Positions 1 through 5,172 of a DNA stretch of 5,875 bases are shown here, piece after piece. A program made the translations under genes and the position numbers. The notes below the pieces were generated by a model. The model saw nothing but the letters and a program-made list of their open reading frames with translations. It was not told the origin of the DNA and made no database searches. The number at the start of each line of letters is the position of its first letter. Within the stretch, counting starts at the first letter, position 1. The stretch spans positions 1-5,875 of the forward strand of contig CAJLWO010000083.1 in NCBI GenBank assembly GCA_905210435.1, given 5' to 3'. The DNA comes from an uncultured Bacteroidales bacterium (GTDB taxonomy: Bacteria > Bacteroidota > Bacteroidia > Bacteroidales > Muribaculaceae).

Positions 1-74
1 ATTTAACCAAATTTTCTCATCAAAATATTTGCTCAGGTCAGAGTAAACTCCACTCCATGTTCCTTAAGTTAACA

Positions 75-86
75 GCGATGAATCGC
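75..86. repeat. Short palindrome downstream of the kinase gene
   Basis: GCGAT-GA-ATCGC is a perfect 5-bp inverted repeat with a 2-base centre; an overlapping AGCGA/TCGCT pairing gives an alternative stem. It lies about 100 bases beyond the histidine kinase stop codon. It has no T-run on the minus-strand side, so it is not a convincing intrinsic terminator for the kinase operon. The rest of bases 1-189 holds no open reading frame with a credible start. Confidence 0.35.
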
Positions 87-189
87 GTCGCTCCAATTCG
101 GTGTGACTTTTGACTGCTAATTATCGTTTTGCAATATCCTCCGCGCAGATCCGGCCGTAGGAGAGGTGTTTGTATTCCGGTTGTTGCCG

Positions 190-1641
190 CTAAGCAGTTG
201 CTGACAGGGTGATGGTGAATGTAAGGCCGCCGGTCGGGGCGTTGGCTACGGTGATTGTGCCGCCGTGCATGAGTACGGCGTTTTTGACTATTGAAAGCCC
301 CAGTCCAGTGCCGCCTGCAGCACGTGAACGTCCTTTGTCTATGCGGTAGAACCGTTCGAACAGGCGCGGGAAATGCTCCTCGGGAACGCCTATGCCGTTG
401 TCGGAAAACGACAGTCCTATCGTAGCGCGGTCAATCCTGAGCGGCGAGATGGCTATCTTTGTGCCGCCGCTATAAGCTATCGCGTTGTCGATAAGGTTGT
501 TGAATATTGACAGGAGCAGGGTGGGGTTGCCGTCCATGCGCAACGGGGCGCGTACATTGTTTTCTATACGTATGCCACGTGACGATGCAAGTGATTGCTT
601 GTCGGTTACGGCTTCGGCGATTATTTCCGAGAGGTCGACTTCCTCCTTGACGATGGCGGAGCCGCCATCGTCCATACGGGTAATCAGCGATACGTCGGCG
701 AGCAGTTTTTTCAGTCGCTCGCAGTGCGACAGACTTCGCCGCAGGAATTCCATTCTCTTGGCGTCGGTGATGCCGGGGTGGTTAATCATTGTCTCAAGAC
801 ATACCTGAATGGAGGCGACAGGAGTTTTAAGTTCGTGGTTTATGTTGTTGGTGAGCTGTTTTTTTATACGTTCTTTCTCCTGCTGCTCGTGAAGGCTGAT
901 ACGGTGCTCGCGGTCGCGGTCGGCATAGGCCTGCTGGAGTTCGGCATACAGACGGATTATATGGTTGGAAATCTCTCCGAGCTCGTCGTGGGGAAACGGT
1001 TCGATATCAGATACCCTGACGCCTTTCTCGGCGCTTTGAGCAAAGCGGTTGAGGCGGATTATGTGCTGCCCGACACGACGTGTGGCAAAATATCCAAGCG
1101 TGCACATTATCAATGTGACAGCACCCATTATCCACAGAAATCCGTAGTCAGCTTTAAGAAGCGAGTCAAGTGACACCACGTATGGTACGGCAGTACGTAC
1201 AATCATGCCGTCATGCCCTTTCGTGGCCGAATAGAAATATGTCTCGCCCGTGCTTTCGCTGTGTCGGTGCACGGCATATCCGCTCCCCTTGGCGATGGCC
1301 TTCATGATTTCTTCGCGCCGGGAGTGGTCCTGCCGCGGCATGCTGTCGGGATAGGTGTCAAATATTATATATCCCGATTTGTCGAGCACGCTGACGCGCA
1401 GCTGGTCAAACGGGTGGAAATCCGTATAGTCGATTTCGTTCAGGTCTTTTCCTTCGTCGAGCTCGGCGATGATGAAGTTGTTGATGAGCTGAAGCTGTGA
1501 GTTTACCTCGGTGGTCTTGAACTCCTTTTCCCTGTGATACTGGAAGATGATGAAGCACCCTACAAGCAGCAGGGAGTAACCGAGCAGCCAGATGAAGAGC
1601 CGCCTGGAGTAGCTCAGCCGTTTAGTCGGTAAAGAAGCCAT
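190..1641 (-). CDS. Membrane sensor histidine kinase, PhoR-like
   Basis: This inner-membrane kinase autophosphorylates and passes phosphate to the response regulator encoded just upstream. Two transmembrane helices (about residues 15-35 and 166-186) bracket a periplasmic sensor of about 130 residues. The sensor has a PhoR-type PAS/Cache pattern (VLDKSG, later VRTAVPY). A HAMP-like linker follows (about 187-236, with DELGEIS), then the HisKA dimerisation helix with catalytic H269 in NHELKTP. The ATPase domain shows an N-box (NNLIDNAIAYS, 381-391), a G1 box (DNGIGVP, 414-420), an F-box (FPRLFERFYR, 424-433) and a G2 box (GGTGLGLS, 443-450). At 483 residues all kinase motifs are intact, so it should be active. 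Its start lies 20 bases inside the response regulator's 3' end, so the pair is probably translationally coupled. The sensor resembles PhoR, but phosphate sensing is not shown, so no symbol is given. Confidence 0.95.
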   Translation of the reverse strand: MASLPTKRLSYSRRLFIWLLGYSLLLVGCFIIFQYHREKEFKTTEVNSQLQLINNFIIAELDEGKDLNEIDYTDFHPFDQLRVSVLDKSGYIIFDTYPDSMPRQDHSRREEIMKAIAKGSGYAVHRHSESTGETYFYSATKGHDGMIVRTAVPYVVSLDSLLKADYGFLWIMGAVTLIMCTLGYFATRRVGQHIIRLNRFAQSAEKGVRVSDIEPFPHDELGEISNHIIRLYAELQQAYADRDREHRISLHEQQEKERIKKQLTNNINHELKTPVASIQVCLETMINHPGITDAKRMEFLRRSLSHCERLKKLLADVSLITRMDDGGSAIVKEEVDLSEIIAEAVTDKQSLASSRGIRIENNVRAPLRMDGNPTLLLSIFNNLIDNAIAYSGGTKIAISPLRIDRATIGLSFSDNGIGVPEEHFPRLFERFYRIDKGRSRAAGGTGLGLSIVKNAVLMHGGTITVANAPTGGLTFTITLSATA

Positions 1642-2317
1642 ATCCGTAGCCTGAGCGTGTCACAATCTGCTTGCCGTACCGTCCGATTTTCTGCCGTATG
1701 CGCGTGATATTGACATCTATCACCCGGTCAACCACTACGACTTCGTCGGTCCAGATGTCGCGCAGCAGCTCCTCGCGCGAGAATATGTTGCCGGGTTTTG
1801 ACAGGAGTTTATACAGTAGTTCAAACTCCTTGCGCGGCATCTTCACCTCTTCGCCGTCGACTATGCAGCTTTTCTTCGACGGAATGATTACGAGGCCGCC
1901 GTAAGCAATCTTTTCTGACACAGGCATCTCTTTTGGCGATGAGCCCGAACGGCGCAACACGGCCCGCACGCGGGCCAGCACCGTGCGCAGCGAATACGGT
2001 TTGGCAATGTAGTCGTCGGCACCGAGTTCAAGACCCTGTATCATGTCGTCCTCCGTATCTTTCGCCGTGCAGAATATTATGGGCACGGCCGCCGTAGCAG
2101 GATTTGATTTCATGATACGGGCAAGCTGTATGCCCGATATTTCCCCCATCATGATGTCGAGGAGTATTAAATCATAGTCCGACAGGTTGAGTGTCAGGGC
2201 TTCTTCGGCGCTGTAGGCGGTGTCGACAATGTAGCCTTCGGCTTCAAGATTGAACCCGAGGGTATCGCATAGAGTTTCCTCGTCGTCGACGACAAGAATT
2301 CGTTTAGTCTTTTCCAT
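1622..2317 (-). CDS. OmpR/PhoB-family response regulator
   Basis: A 231-residue DNA-binding response regulator, partner of the kinase that overlaps its 3' end. The receiver domain (about 5-122) has the acidic pair D11/D12, phosphoacceptor D54 in LLDIMM, switch T84 and conserved K106 in AKPY. A winged-helix effector domain (about 135-231) includes the recognition helix near 195-212 (DRVIDVNITRIRQKIG) and the C-terminal hairpin ending GYGYGFF. All residues needed for phosphorylation are present. The ATG at 2317 is the only sensible start, because an in-frame TAA lies four codons upstream. No classical ribosome binding site precedes it, while a strong one sits further up in front of an out-of-frame ATG. 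Targets cannot be read from this window. The tight kinase pairing and the kinase's PhoR-like sensor suggest an envelope or nutrient signal, but this is inference. Confidence 0.95.
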   Translation of the reverse strand: MEKTKRILVVDDEETLCDTLGFNLEAEGYIVDTAYSAEEALTLNLSDYDLILLDIMMGEISGIQLARIMKSNPATAAVPIIFCTAKDTEDDMIQGLELGADDYIAKPYSLRTVLARVRAVLRRSGSSPKEMPVSEKIAYGGLVIIPSKKSCIVDGEEVKMPRKEFELLYKLLSKPGNIFSREELLRDIWTDEVVVVDRVIDVNITRIRQKIGRYGKQIVTRSGYGYGFFTD

Positions 2318-2321
2318 GCCG

Positions 2322-2329
2322 CAAACTTA
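2322..2329 (-). promoter_or_regulatory. Candidate -7 box close to the response regulator start
   Basis: Read on the minus strand this is TAAGTTTG, a full match to the Bacteroidota -7 consensus TAnnTTTG. It ends only 4 bases before the ATG at 2317, so a transcript from it would be nearly leaderless. I see no TTTG -33 element at the right distance, so it may be chance. A weaker alternative, TAAATTTC, lies at 2363-2370 on the same strand. Confidence 0.25.
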
Positions 2330-2442
2330 CGTATAATAATCATATAATCTCCTTTGAGTATGGAAATTTAATAAAACTTTAACAGCGGTTGCCATGATAG
2401 CCGTGTAGTCTGCGCGGAATATGGGGCTGATTTTTATAGGGA

Positions 2443-2498
2443 TTCAGAATATCTACAAAATCGGCGTTTATTTTTGAACCACTACCTGATATTCTGAA
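2443..2498. repeat. 11-bp perfect inverted repeat flanking a candidate promoter
   Basis: TTCAGAATATC at 2443-2453 is exactly mirrored by GATATTCTGAA at 2488-2498, with a 34-base spacer. The spacer contains the -7 match TATTTTTG that points at the PAP2 remnant. Possible roles are a pair of operator half-sites, a transcript hairpin or a small invertible segment. The arms are shorter and the spacer smaller than in known Bacteroides invertible promoters, so a protein-binding site is the simpler reading. Confidence 0.6.
2469..2476 (+). promoter_or_regulatory. Candidate -7 promoter box upstream of the PAP2 remnant
   Basis: TATTTTTG fits the Bacteroidota -7 consensus TAnnTTTG and would start transcription near 2481, about 20 bases before the ATG at 2504. 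No clear TTTG -33 element is seen at the usual 19-21 base distance. It lies inside the spacer of the 11-bp inverted repeat at 2443-2498. Confidence 0.4.
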
Positions 2499-2503
2499 AA
2501 ATT

Positions 2504-2734
2504 ATGACATTTATGCATGATGTGTTGGGATGGCTTGCCGATGCCGACGAGGCCATATTGCTTGCAGTCAACGGTTATCATACGCCATTTCTTGATTCTG
2601 TGATGTGGACGTTGAGCGGCAGGCTTGTATGGATTCCGCTATATCTGTTCCTGATGTGGCTCGTTTTCCGCCGTATGGGGTGGAAGCTTTTAAGAGAGCG
2701 TTTGAATTTAAACCGTATTAACAATAGAAGATAA
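2504..2734 (+). pseudogene. PAP2-family phosphatase remnant, N-terminal fragment only
   Basis: The 76-codon frame matches the N-terminus of Bacteroidales membrane PAP2 (type 2 phosphatidic acid phosphatase-like) proteins: an acidic start, the LLAVNGYHTPFLDSVMW segment, then WIPLYLFLMWLVFRRMGWK, the first membrane helix (about 41-56). Family resemblance ends near residue 61, and the last 15 residues look like unrelated readthrough to a TAA. Full-length members are usually about 190-230 residues and carry KX6RP, PSGH and SRX5HX3D catalytic motifs. None of these appears here or in any frame before the perR start at 2885. The missing two-thirds is therefore deleted rather than frameshifted. The fragment cannot be a phosphatase, though a short membrane peptide might still be made. 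Calling it a pseudogene is inference from recalled family sequence; a genuine small membrane protein is the alternative. Confidence 0.7.
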
Positions 2735-2826
2735 ACCATACAATGTTACGTTCTGCAATCTTGATATGATTATTTCGCCGTGATATGGGATACCTGAAAA
2801 TTTTTTGAAAAAAAACGGCAAAATAA

Positions 2827-2857
2827 TTTGCAGTTATTGTAATTATTACTAATTTTG
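2827..2857 (+). promoter_or_regulatory. Bacteroidota-type promoter of the perR-rubrerythrin operon
   Basis: TTTG at 2827-2830 is followed after exactly 19 bases by TAATTTTG at 2850-2857, fitting both elements of the Bacteroidota primary-sigma consensus (TTTG, about 19 bases, TAnnTTTG). Transcription would begin near 2862, giving a leader of roughly 20-25 bases before the ATG at 2885. Two PerR-like operators overlap the spacer, the -7 box and the start site, so repressor binding would block polymerase. Confidence 0.8.
2837..2851. promoter_or_regulatory. PerR-like operator 1 (7-1-7 inverted repeat)
   Basis: TTGTAAT-T-ATTACTA is a 7-1-7 inverted repeat with one mismatched pair. Its core GTAAT-T-ATTAC is perfect. 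It matches 11 of 14 defined positions of the Bacillus subtilis PerR box (TTATAATnATTATAA). It occupies the -33/-7 spacer and reaches the first bases of the -7 box. Its centre is 18 bp from that of operator 2. Confidence 0.65.
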
Positions 2858-2869
2858 TAATCGTTACAA
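2855..2869. promoter_or_regulatory. PerR-like operator 2 (7-1-7 inverted repeat)
   Basis: TTGTAAT-C-GTTACAA is a second 7-1-7 inverted repeat with one mismatched pair, which also reads as perfect TTGTAA/TTACAA arms around TCG. It shares its left half TTGTAAT with operator 1. It covers the end of the -7 box and the predicted transcription start, a position expected to block initiation when the repressor is bound. Confidence 0.7.
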
Positions 2870-2884
2870 GAATGTTAAACGCTA

Positions 2885-3367
2885 ATGCCGAAGGATAGAA
2901 CATATACAGATGCCGAATTGGCGGAGATGCTCCACCGCGCGGGAGTGCGTCCTTCCGCACAAAGGATTTCAATATTTTCTTTTGTGGCAAATTCGCAGAG
3001 GCATCCGGCGGCAGAGTCTATTTTTACCGCTCTTTCCGAGAAATATCCCTCGTTGTCGCGTACTACGGTGTATAACAGCCTGCATACGCTTGTCGATGCC
3101 GGACTTGTACGCGAACTTGAGATTGAAAGCGGAAATATGCGTTACGACCTTGCGCCGCAAAGCCCGCACAGCCATTTTATATGCCGTGTATGCGGACGGA
3201 TATTCGATATGCCTATGCCGGCTGACGTCGAAGAATTCGTATCGGCCGGATTTGCTACGGAAAGTGTGGATATATATTTCAGGGGATTATGTCCTGAATG
3301 CCGCAACGCTAACGGAGATATGGACAGTAAGAAGCGTGCAACAGATATGGAAATAAACAAACTATAA
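2885..3367 (+). CDS. perR: PerR-type peroxide-sensing repressor (Fur family)
   Basis: A 160-residue Fur-family metalloregulator expected to bind DNA as a dimer with Fe or Mn and to release it when peroxide oxidises metal-ligand histidines. The N-terminal winged helix (about 8-85) has the recognition segment SLSRTTVYNSLHTL. Regulatory-metal ligands align with those of B. subtilis PerR: H40 (in RHPAAESIF), D88, H95, H97 and D108. Aspartate at 108, where Fur proteins usually have glutamate, favours PerR. Structural zinc is held by C100/C103 and C136/C139. A roughly 20-residue polar tail follows the last cysteine pair. It is the first gene of an operon with rubrerythrin, and two PerR-like boxes overlap its promoter, so it probably represses itself. 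Fur or Zur are alternatives, made less likely by the neighbour and the residue pattern. Confidence 0.88.
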   Translation: MPKDRTYTDAELAEMLHRAGVRPSAQRISIFSFVANSQRHPAAESIFTALSEKYPSLSRTTVYNSLHTLVDAGLVRELEIESGNMRYDLAPQSPHSHFICRVCGRIFDMPMPADVEEFVSAGFATESVDIYFRGLCPECRNANGDMDSKKRATDMEINKL

Positions 3368-3380
3368 AAAATAAATCAGA

Positions 3381-3923
3381 ATGAAAGAATTAAAAGGAAC
3401 AAAAACAGAACGCAACCTTCAGGAAGCATTTGCCGGCGAATCGCAGGCACGCAACAAATACACTTATTTTGCATCAAAGGCAAGAAAAGACGGTTACGAA
3501 CAGATTGCGGCTATCTTCGAGGAGACTGCCAACAATGAGAAAGAACATGCCAAGCTGTGGTACAAACTCCTTAACGGCGGCGAGATTTCCGACACAATGG
3601 ACAATCTGCGTGAGGCTGCCGAAGGAGAGAACTACGAATGGACCTCAATGTATGACCGTATGGCCCAGGAAGCCGATGAAGAAGGATTCACGGCTATCGC
3701 CAACCGTTTCCGCGCCGTAGCTGCCATCGAGCGCCACCACGAAGAGCGCTACCGCCGTCTCCTCGCCAACATCGAAGAGGGCATCGTGTTCTCCCGCGAA
3801 GGTGACACCGTATGGATCTGCCGTAACTGCGGACACATCGTCATCGGCAAGAAAGCGCCCGCAGCATGCCCCGTATGCCTCCATGCAAAAAGCTTCTTTG
3901 AAATCGAAGCCAAAAACTATTGA
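3381..3923 (+). CDS. rbr: Rubrerythrin, di-iron peroxide reductase
   Basis: Rubrerythrin is a cytoplasmic protein that reduces hydrogen peroxide to water with electrons from rubredoxin or NAD(P)H-linked partners, a main defence of anaerobes. The 180-residue protein has the usual two parts. The N-terminal four-helix bundle (about 1-135) carries di-iron ligands E20, E53xxH56, E97, E100 and E117xxH120. The C-terminal rubredoxin-like Fe(Cys)4 domain has C147xxC150 and C163xxC166. Length and motif spacing are normal for the family, so it should be functional. It starts 13 bases after the perR stop with no separate promoter visible, implying co-transcription and peroxide-induced expression through PerR. 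The start context (AAATCAGA before ATG) has no strong Shine-Dalgarno, as is normal in Bacteroidota. A possible terminator hairpin and a long inverted repeat follow. Confidence 0.96.
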   Translation: MKELKGTKTERNLQEAFAGESQARNKYTYFASKARKDGYEQIAAIFEETANNEKEHAKLWYKLLNGGEISDTMDNLREAAEGENYEWTSMYDRMAQEADEEGFTAIANRFRAVAAIERHHEERYRRLLANIEEGIVFSREGDTVWICRNCGHIVIGKKAPAACPVCLHAKSFFEIEAKNY

Positions 3924-3950
3924 TAGACACACCGGCATTGCCAAAATGCA

Positions 3951-3982
3951 CCGAGGGAGTTGCAAAACTCGGCTTTAATTTT
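3951..3982 (+). terminator. Possible intrinsic terminator of the perR-rbr operon
   Basis: CCGAG at 3951-3955 can pair with CTCGG at 3968-3972, or GAGTT with AACTC around a GCAA loop. A T-rich stretch, CTTTAATTTT, follows. It starts 28 bases after the rubrerythrin stop. The stem is short, and the sequence also forms the left end of the larger inverted repeat, so the transcript could fold either way. Confidence 0.35.
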
Positions 3983-4082
3983 CCGCGATTGAAAACCGCG
4001 GCTACTACACAGTTGATTATCAGGAGATTTTGTATAGTGGCCGCGGTTTTCAACCGCGGAAAATTTAGTTTTGCAACACCCT
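3954..4082. repeat. 129-base imperfect inverted repeat with nested palindromes (REP/MITE-like)
   Basis: The left arm 3954-4011 and right arm 4031-4082 are reverse complements at 47 of 52 aligned positions. The left arm carries 6 extra bases (3970-3975), and a 19-base loop separates the arms. Each arm holds its own palindrome: right 4041-4059, CCGCGGTT-TTC-AACCGCGG (perfect 8-3-8), and left 3983-4001, the same with one mismatch. The outer ends read AGGG(A/T)GTTGCAAAACT. It contains no gene and sits between the converging rbr and dehydrogenase genes. The design suggests a non-coding dispersed element, and its transcripts in either direction would fold into long hairpins that could terminate or stabilise both mRNAs. 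No clear target-site duplication is seen. Confidence 0.85.
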
Positions 4083-4101
4083 TAAAACTTGTTTTATAGG
4101 G
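4079..4101. repeat. Small hairpin at the edge of the large inverted repeat
   Basis: TAAAAC-TT-GTTTTA (4083-4096) is a perfect 6-bp inverted repeat, extended by CCCT/AGGG with one bulged T. It lies about 20 bases beyond the dehydrogenase stop, which faces it. It could end that minus-strand operon, but no T-run follows on that strand. It overlaps the right end of the 129-base element by 4 bases. Confidence 0.4.
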
Positions 4102-4121
4102 AGGGAGCGGGATATTCCGGT

Positions 4122-5168
4122 TCAGTCGGGGTAGATTGCGGTTTTGATTACGTTGTCGGCTCTCTTGGCGAAGAGGTCGTAGGCTTCCTGAATGCGGCTC
4201 AGCGGGTAACGGTGGGTTATAAGGTGGGTTGTGCGGATTTTGCCTTCGGCTATCAGCTGTAATATTCTGTCGCAGTCGCAGGCATCGACTCCTCCGGTCT
4301 TGAATGTCAGGTTTTTGCCGTACATGTCGGGCAGAGGCAAGGTCTGTGCCGACTCGTAGAGCGCAACAACGGTGACTATGGCGTTGGGCCGGGCGTATTC
4401 CCATGCCATGCGGAATGTATCCTCGCTTCCCGCTACTTCAATTACGCGGTCGGCACCGCGTCGGGCGGTCAGGCTGTCGAGTTTTTCCCTGCATTCCGAC
4501 GGCGCTGCAACGCTTACTTCGGGATAGTGCTGCTGCACGAACCGGCGTCGCGCCTCGTCACTTTCGCATACCACGATATGCCGCGGGGTGTAGAGCCGGA
4601 CGCATTCGAGCGTGCACAGTCCGGTCGGTCCCGCTCCGATGATGAGCACGGTGTCATCGCCCGATATTTCCGAAATCTTCGCCGCCCAATAGCCGGTGGC
4701 GAGAATGTCGCCTACGAAGAGGGCTTCCTCGTCGCTGACGTTGTCGGGAATAGGGGAGAGGCCGTTGTCGGCATACGGCACACGTACATACTGCGTCTGT
4801 CCGCCGTCGATGCGGCATCCGAGCTGCCAGCCGCCCGATGTGCAGTTGTTGACGAATCCGCGACGGCAGTAGAAGCAGTCGCCGCAGAATGTCTCGACAT
4901 TCACGGCTACCCTGTCGCCCGGCTTCACGCCTGCGACATCGCTGCCGACAGTTTCGACAACACCTACCATTTCGTGGCCGACAGTGATGCCGGCTACGGC
5001 CTGCGGCACAGCACCGTGCAGTATGTGCAGGTCGGAGGAGCAGATGCTTGAGAGGGTGACTCTCACGATGGCGTCGCGCGGGCCGGCGATTTCAGGTATC
5101 GGTTTCTCTATCAGTTCAAAGCGGCCGGGACGCGTGTAGGTCAATGCTTTCATTTTCGCGGATGGCAT
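4122..5168 (-). CDS. Zinc-dependent alcohol dehydrogenase, FDH-like (MDR family)
   Basis: A 348-residue medium-chain dehydrogenase that should oxidise an alcohol, or reduce the carbonyl, in the cytoplasm with a nicotinamide cofactor. The GroES-like catalytic domain has the catalytic-zinc site C43, H65-E66 and D154. The structural zinc is held by C95, C98, C101 and C109. The Rossmann fold shows GAGPTG at 178-183, and acidic E202 at the end of the second strand favours NAD over NADP. The GGWQLGCRIDGGQTQYVRVP stretch and the VGDILATGYW segment resemble the formaldehyde-dehydrogenase-like ADH subgroup; the exact substrate cannot be read from sequence. It begins 4 bases after the nitroreductase stop, so the two are one operon. 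Residue 6 is also a methionine, and MKALTY is a common family start, so the true start could be at 5153. Confidence 0.93.
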   Translation of the reverse strand: MPSAKMKALTYTRPGRFELIEKPIPEIAGPRDAIVRVTLSSICSSDLHILHGAVPQAVAGITVGHEMVGVVETVGSDVAGVKPGDRVAVNVETFCGDCFYCRRGFVNNCTSGGWQLGCRIDGGQTQYVRVPYADNGLSPIPDNVSDEEALFVGDILATGYWAAKISEISGDDTVLIIGAGPTGLCTLECVRLYTPRHIVVCESDEARRRFVQQHYPEVSVAAPSECREKLDSLTARRGADRVIEVAGSEDTFRMAWEYARPNAIVTVVALYESAQTLPLPDMYGKNLTFKTGGVDACDCDRILQLIAEGKIRTTHLITHRYPLSRIQEAYDLFAKRADNVIKTAIYPD

Positions 5169-5172
5169 GGGG

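Noticed and set aside
595..1173. A 192-codon plus-strand open frame opposite the histidine kinase
   Set aside because: It is antisense to the intact kinase motifs, has no recognisable domain and no promoter, and reflects codon bias on the opposite strand.
1622..2317. Assignment of the two-component pair to RprXY or PhoBR by name
   Set aside because: The receiver sequence does not match what I recall of RprY. The PhoR-like sensor alone does not prove phosphate control, since no pho box or pst gene is present, so no symbols were given.
2855..2869. A rho-independent terminator at the TTGTAA/TTACAA palindrome
   Set aside because: The arms are AT-rich with only a 3-base centre, and the site overlaps the -7 box and predicted start, so it is an operator rather than a terminator.
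2718..2990. A 90-codon minus-strand frame across the perR promoter
   Set aside because: It covers the promoter and operators of perR and the perR start, with AT-driven composition and no domain. Promoter signals explain the region better.
2885..3367. Fur (iron) or Zur (zinc) identity for the metalloregulator
   Set aside because: D108 in place of the usual Fur glutamate, the conserved H40, the rubrerythrin partner and PerR-box-like operators all favour PerR.
3954..4082. A CRISPR array or a complete insertion sequence at the repeat region
   Set aside because: There is one inverted pair rather than regular direct repeats with unique spacers, and no transposase reading frame lies between the arms.
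3841..4404. A 187-codon minus-strand frame running from inside the dehydrogenase across the inverted repeat into rbr
   Set aside because: It crosses the non-coding repeat and overlaps two real genes in other frames. Its Arg/Pro-rich, then repeat-derived, content is typical of a shadow frame.
4527..5051. A 174-codon plus-strand open frame opposite the alcohol dehydrogenase
   Set aside because: The minus-strand frame has all zinc and Rossmann residues. The plus frame has low-complexity composition and no family features.
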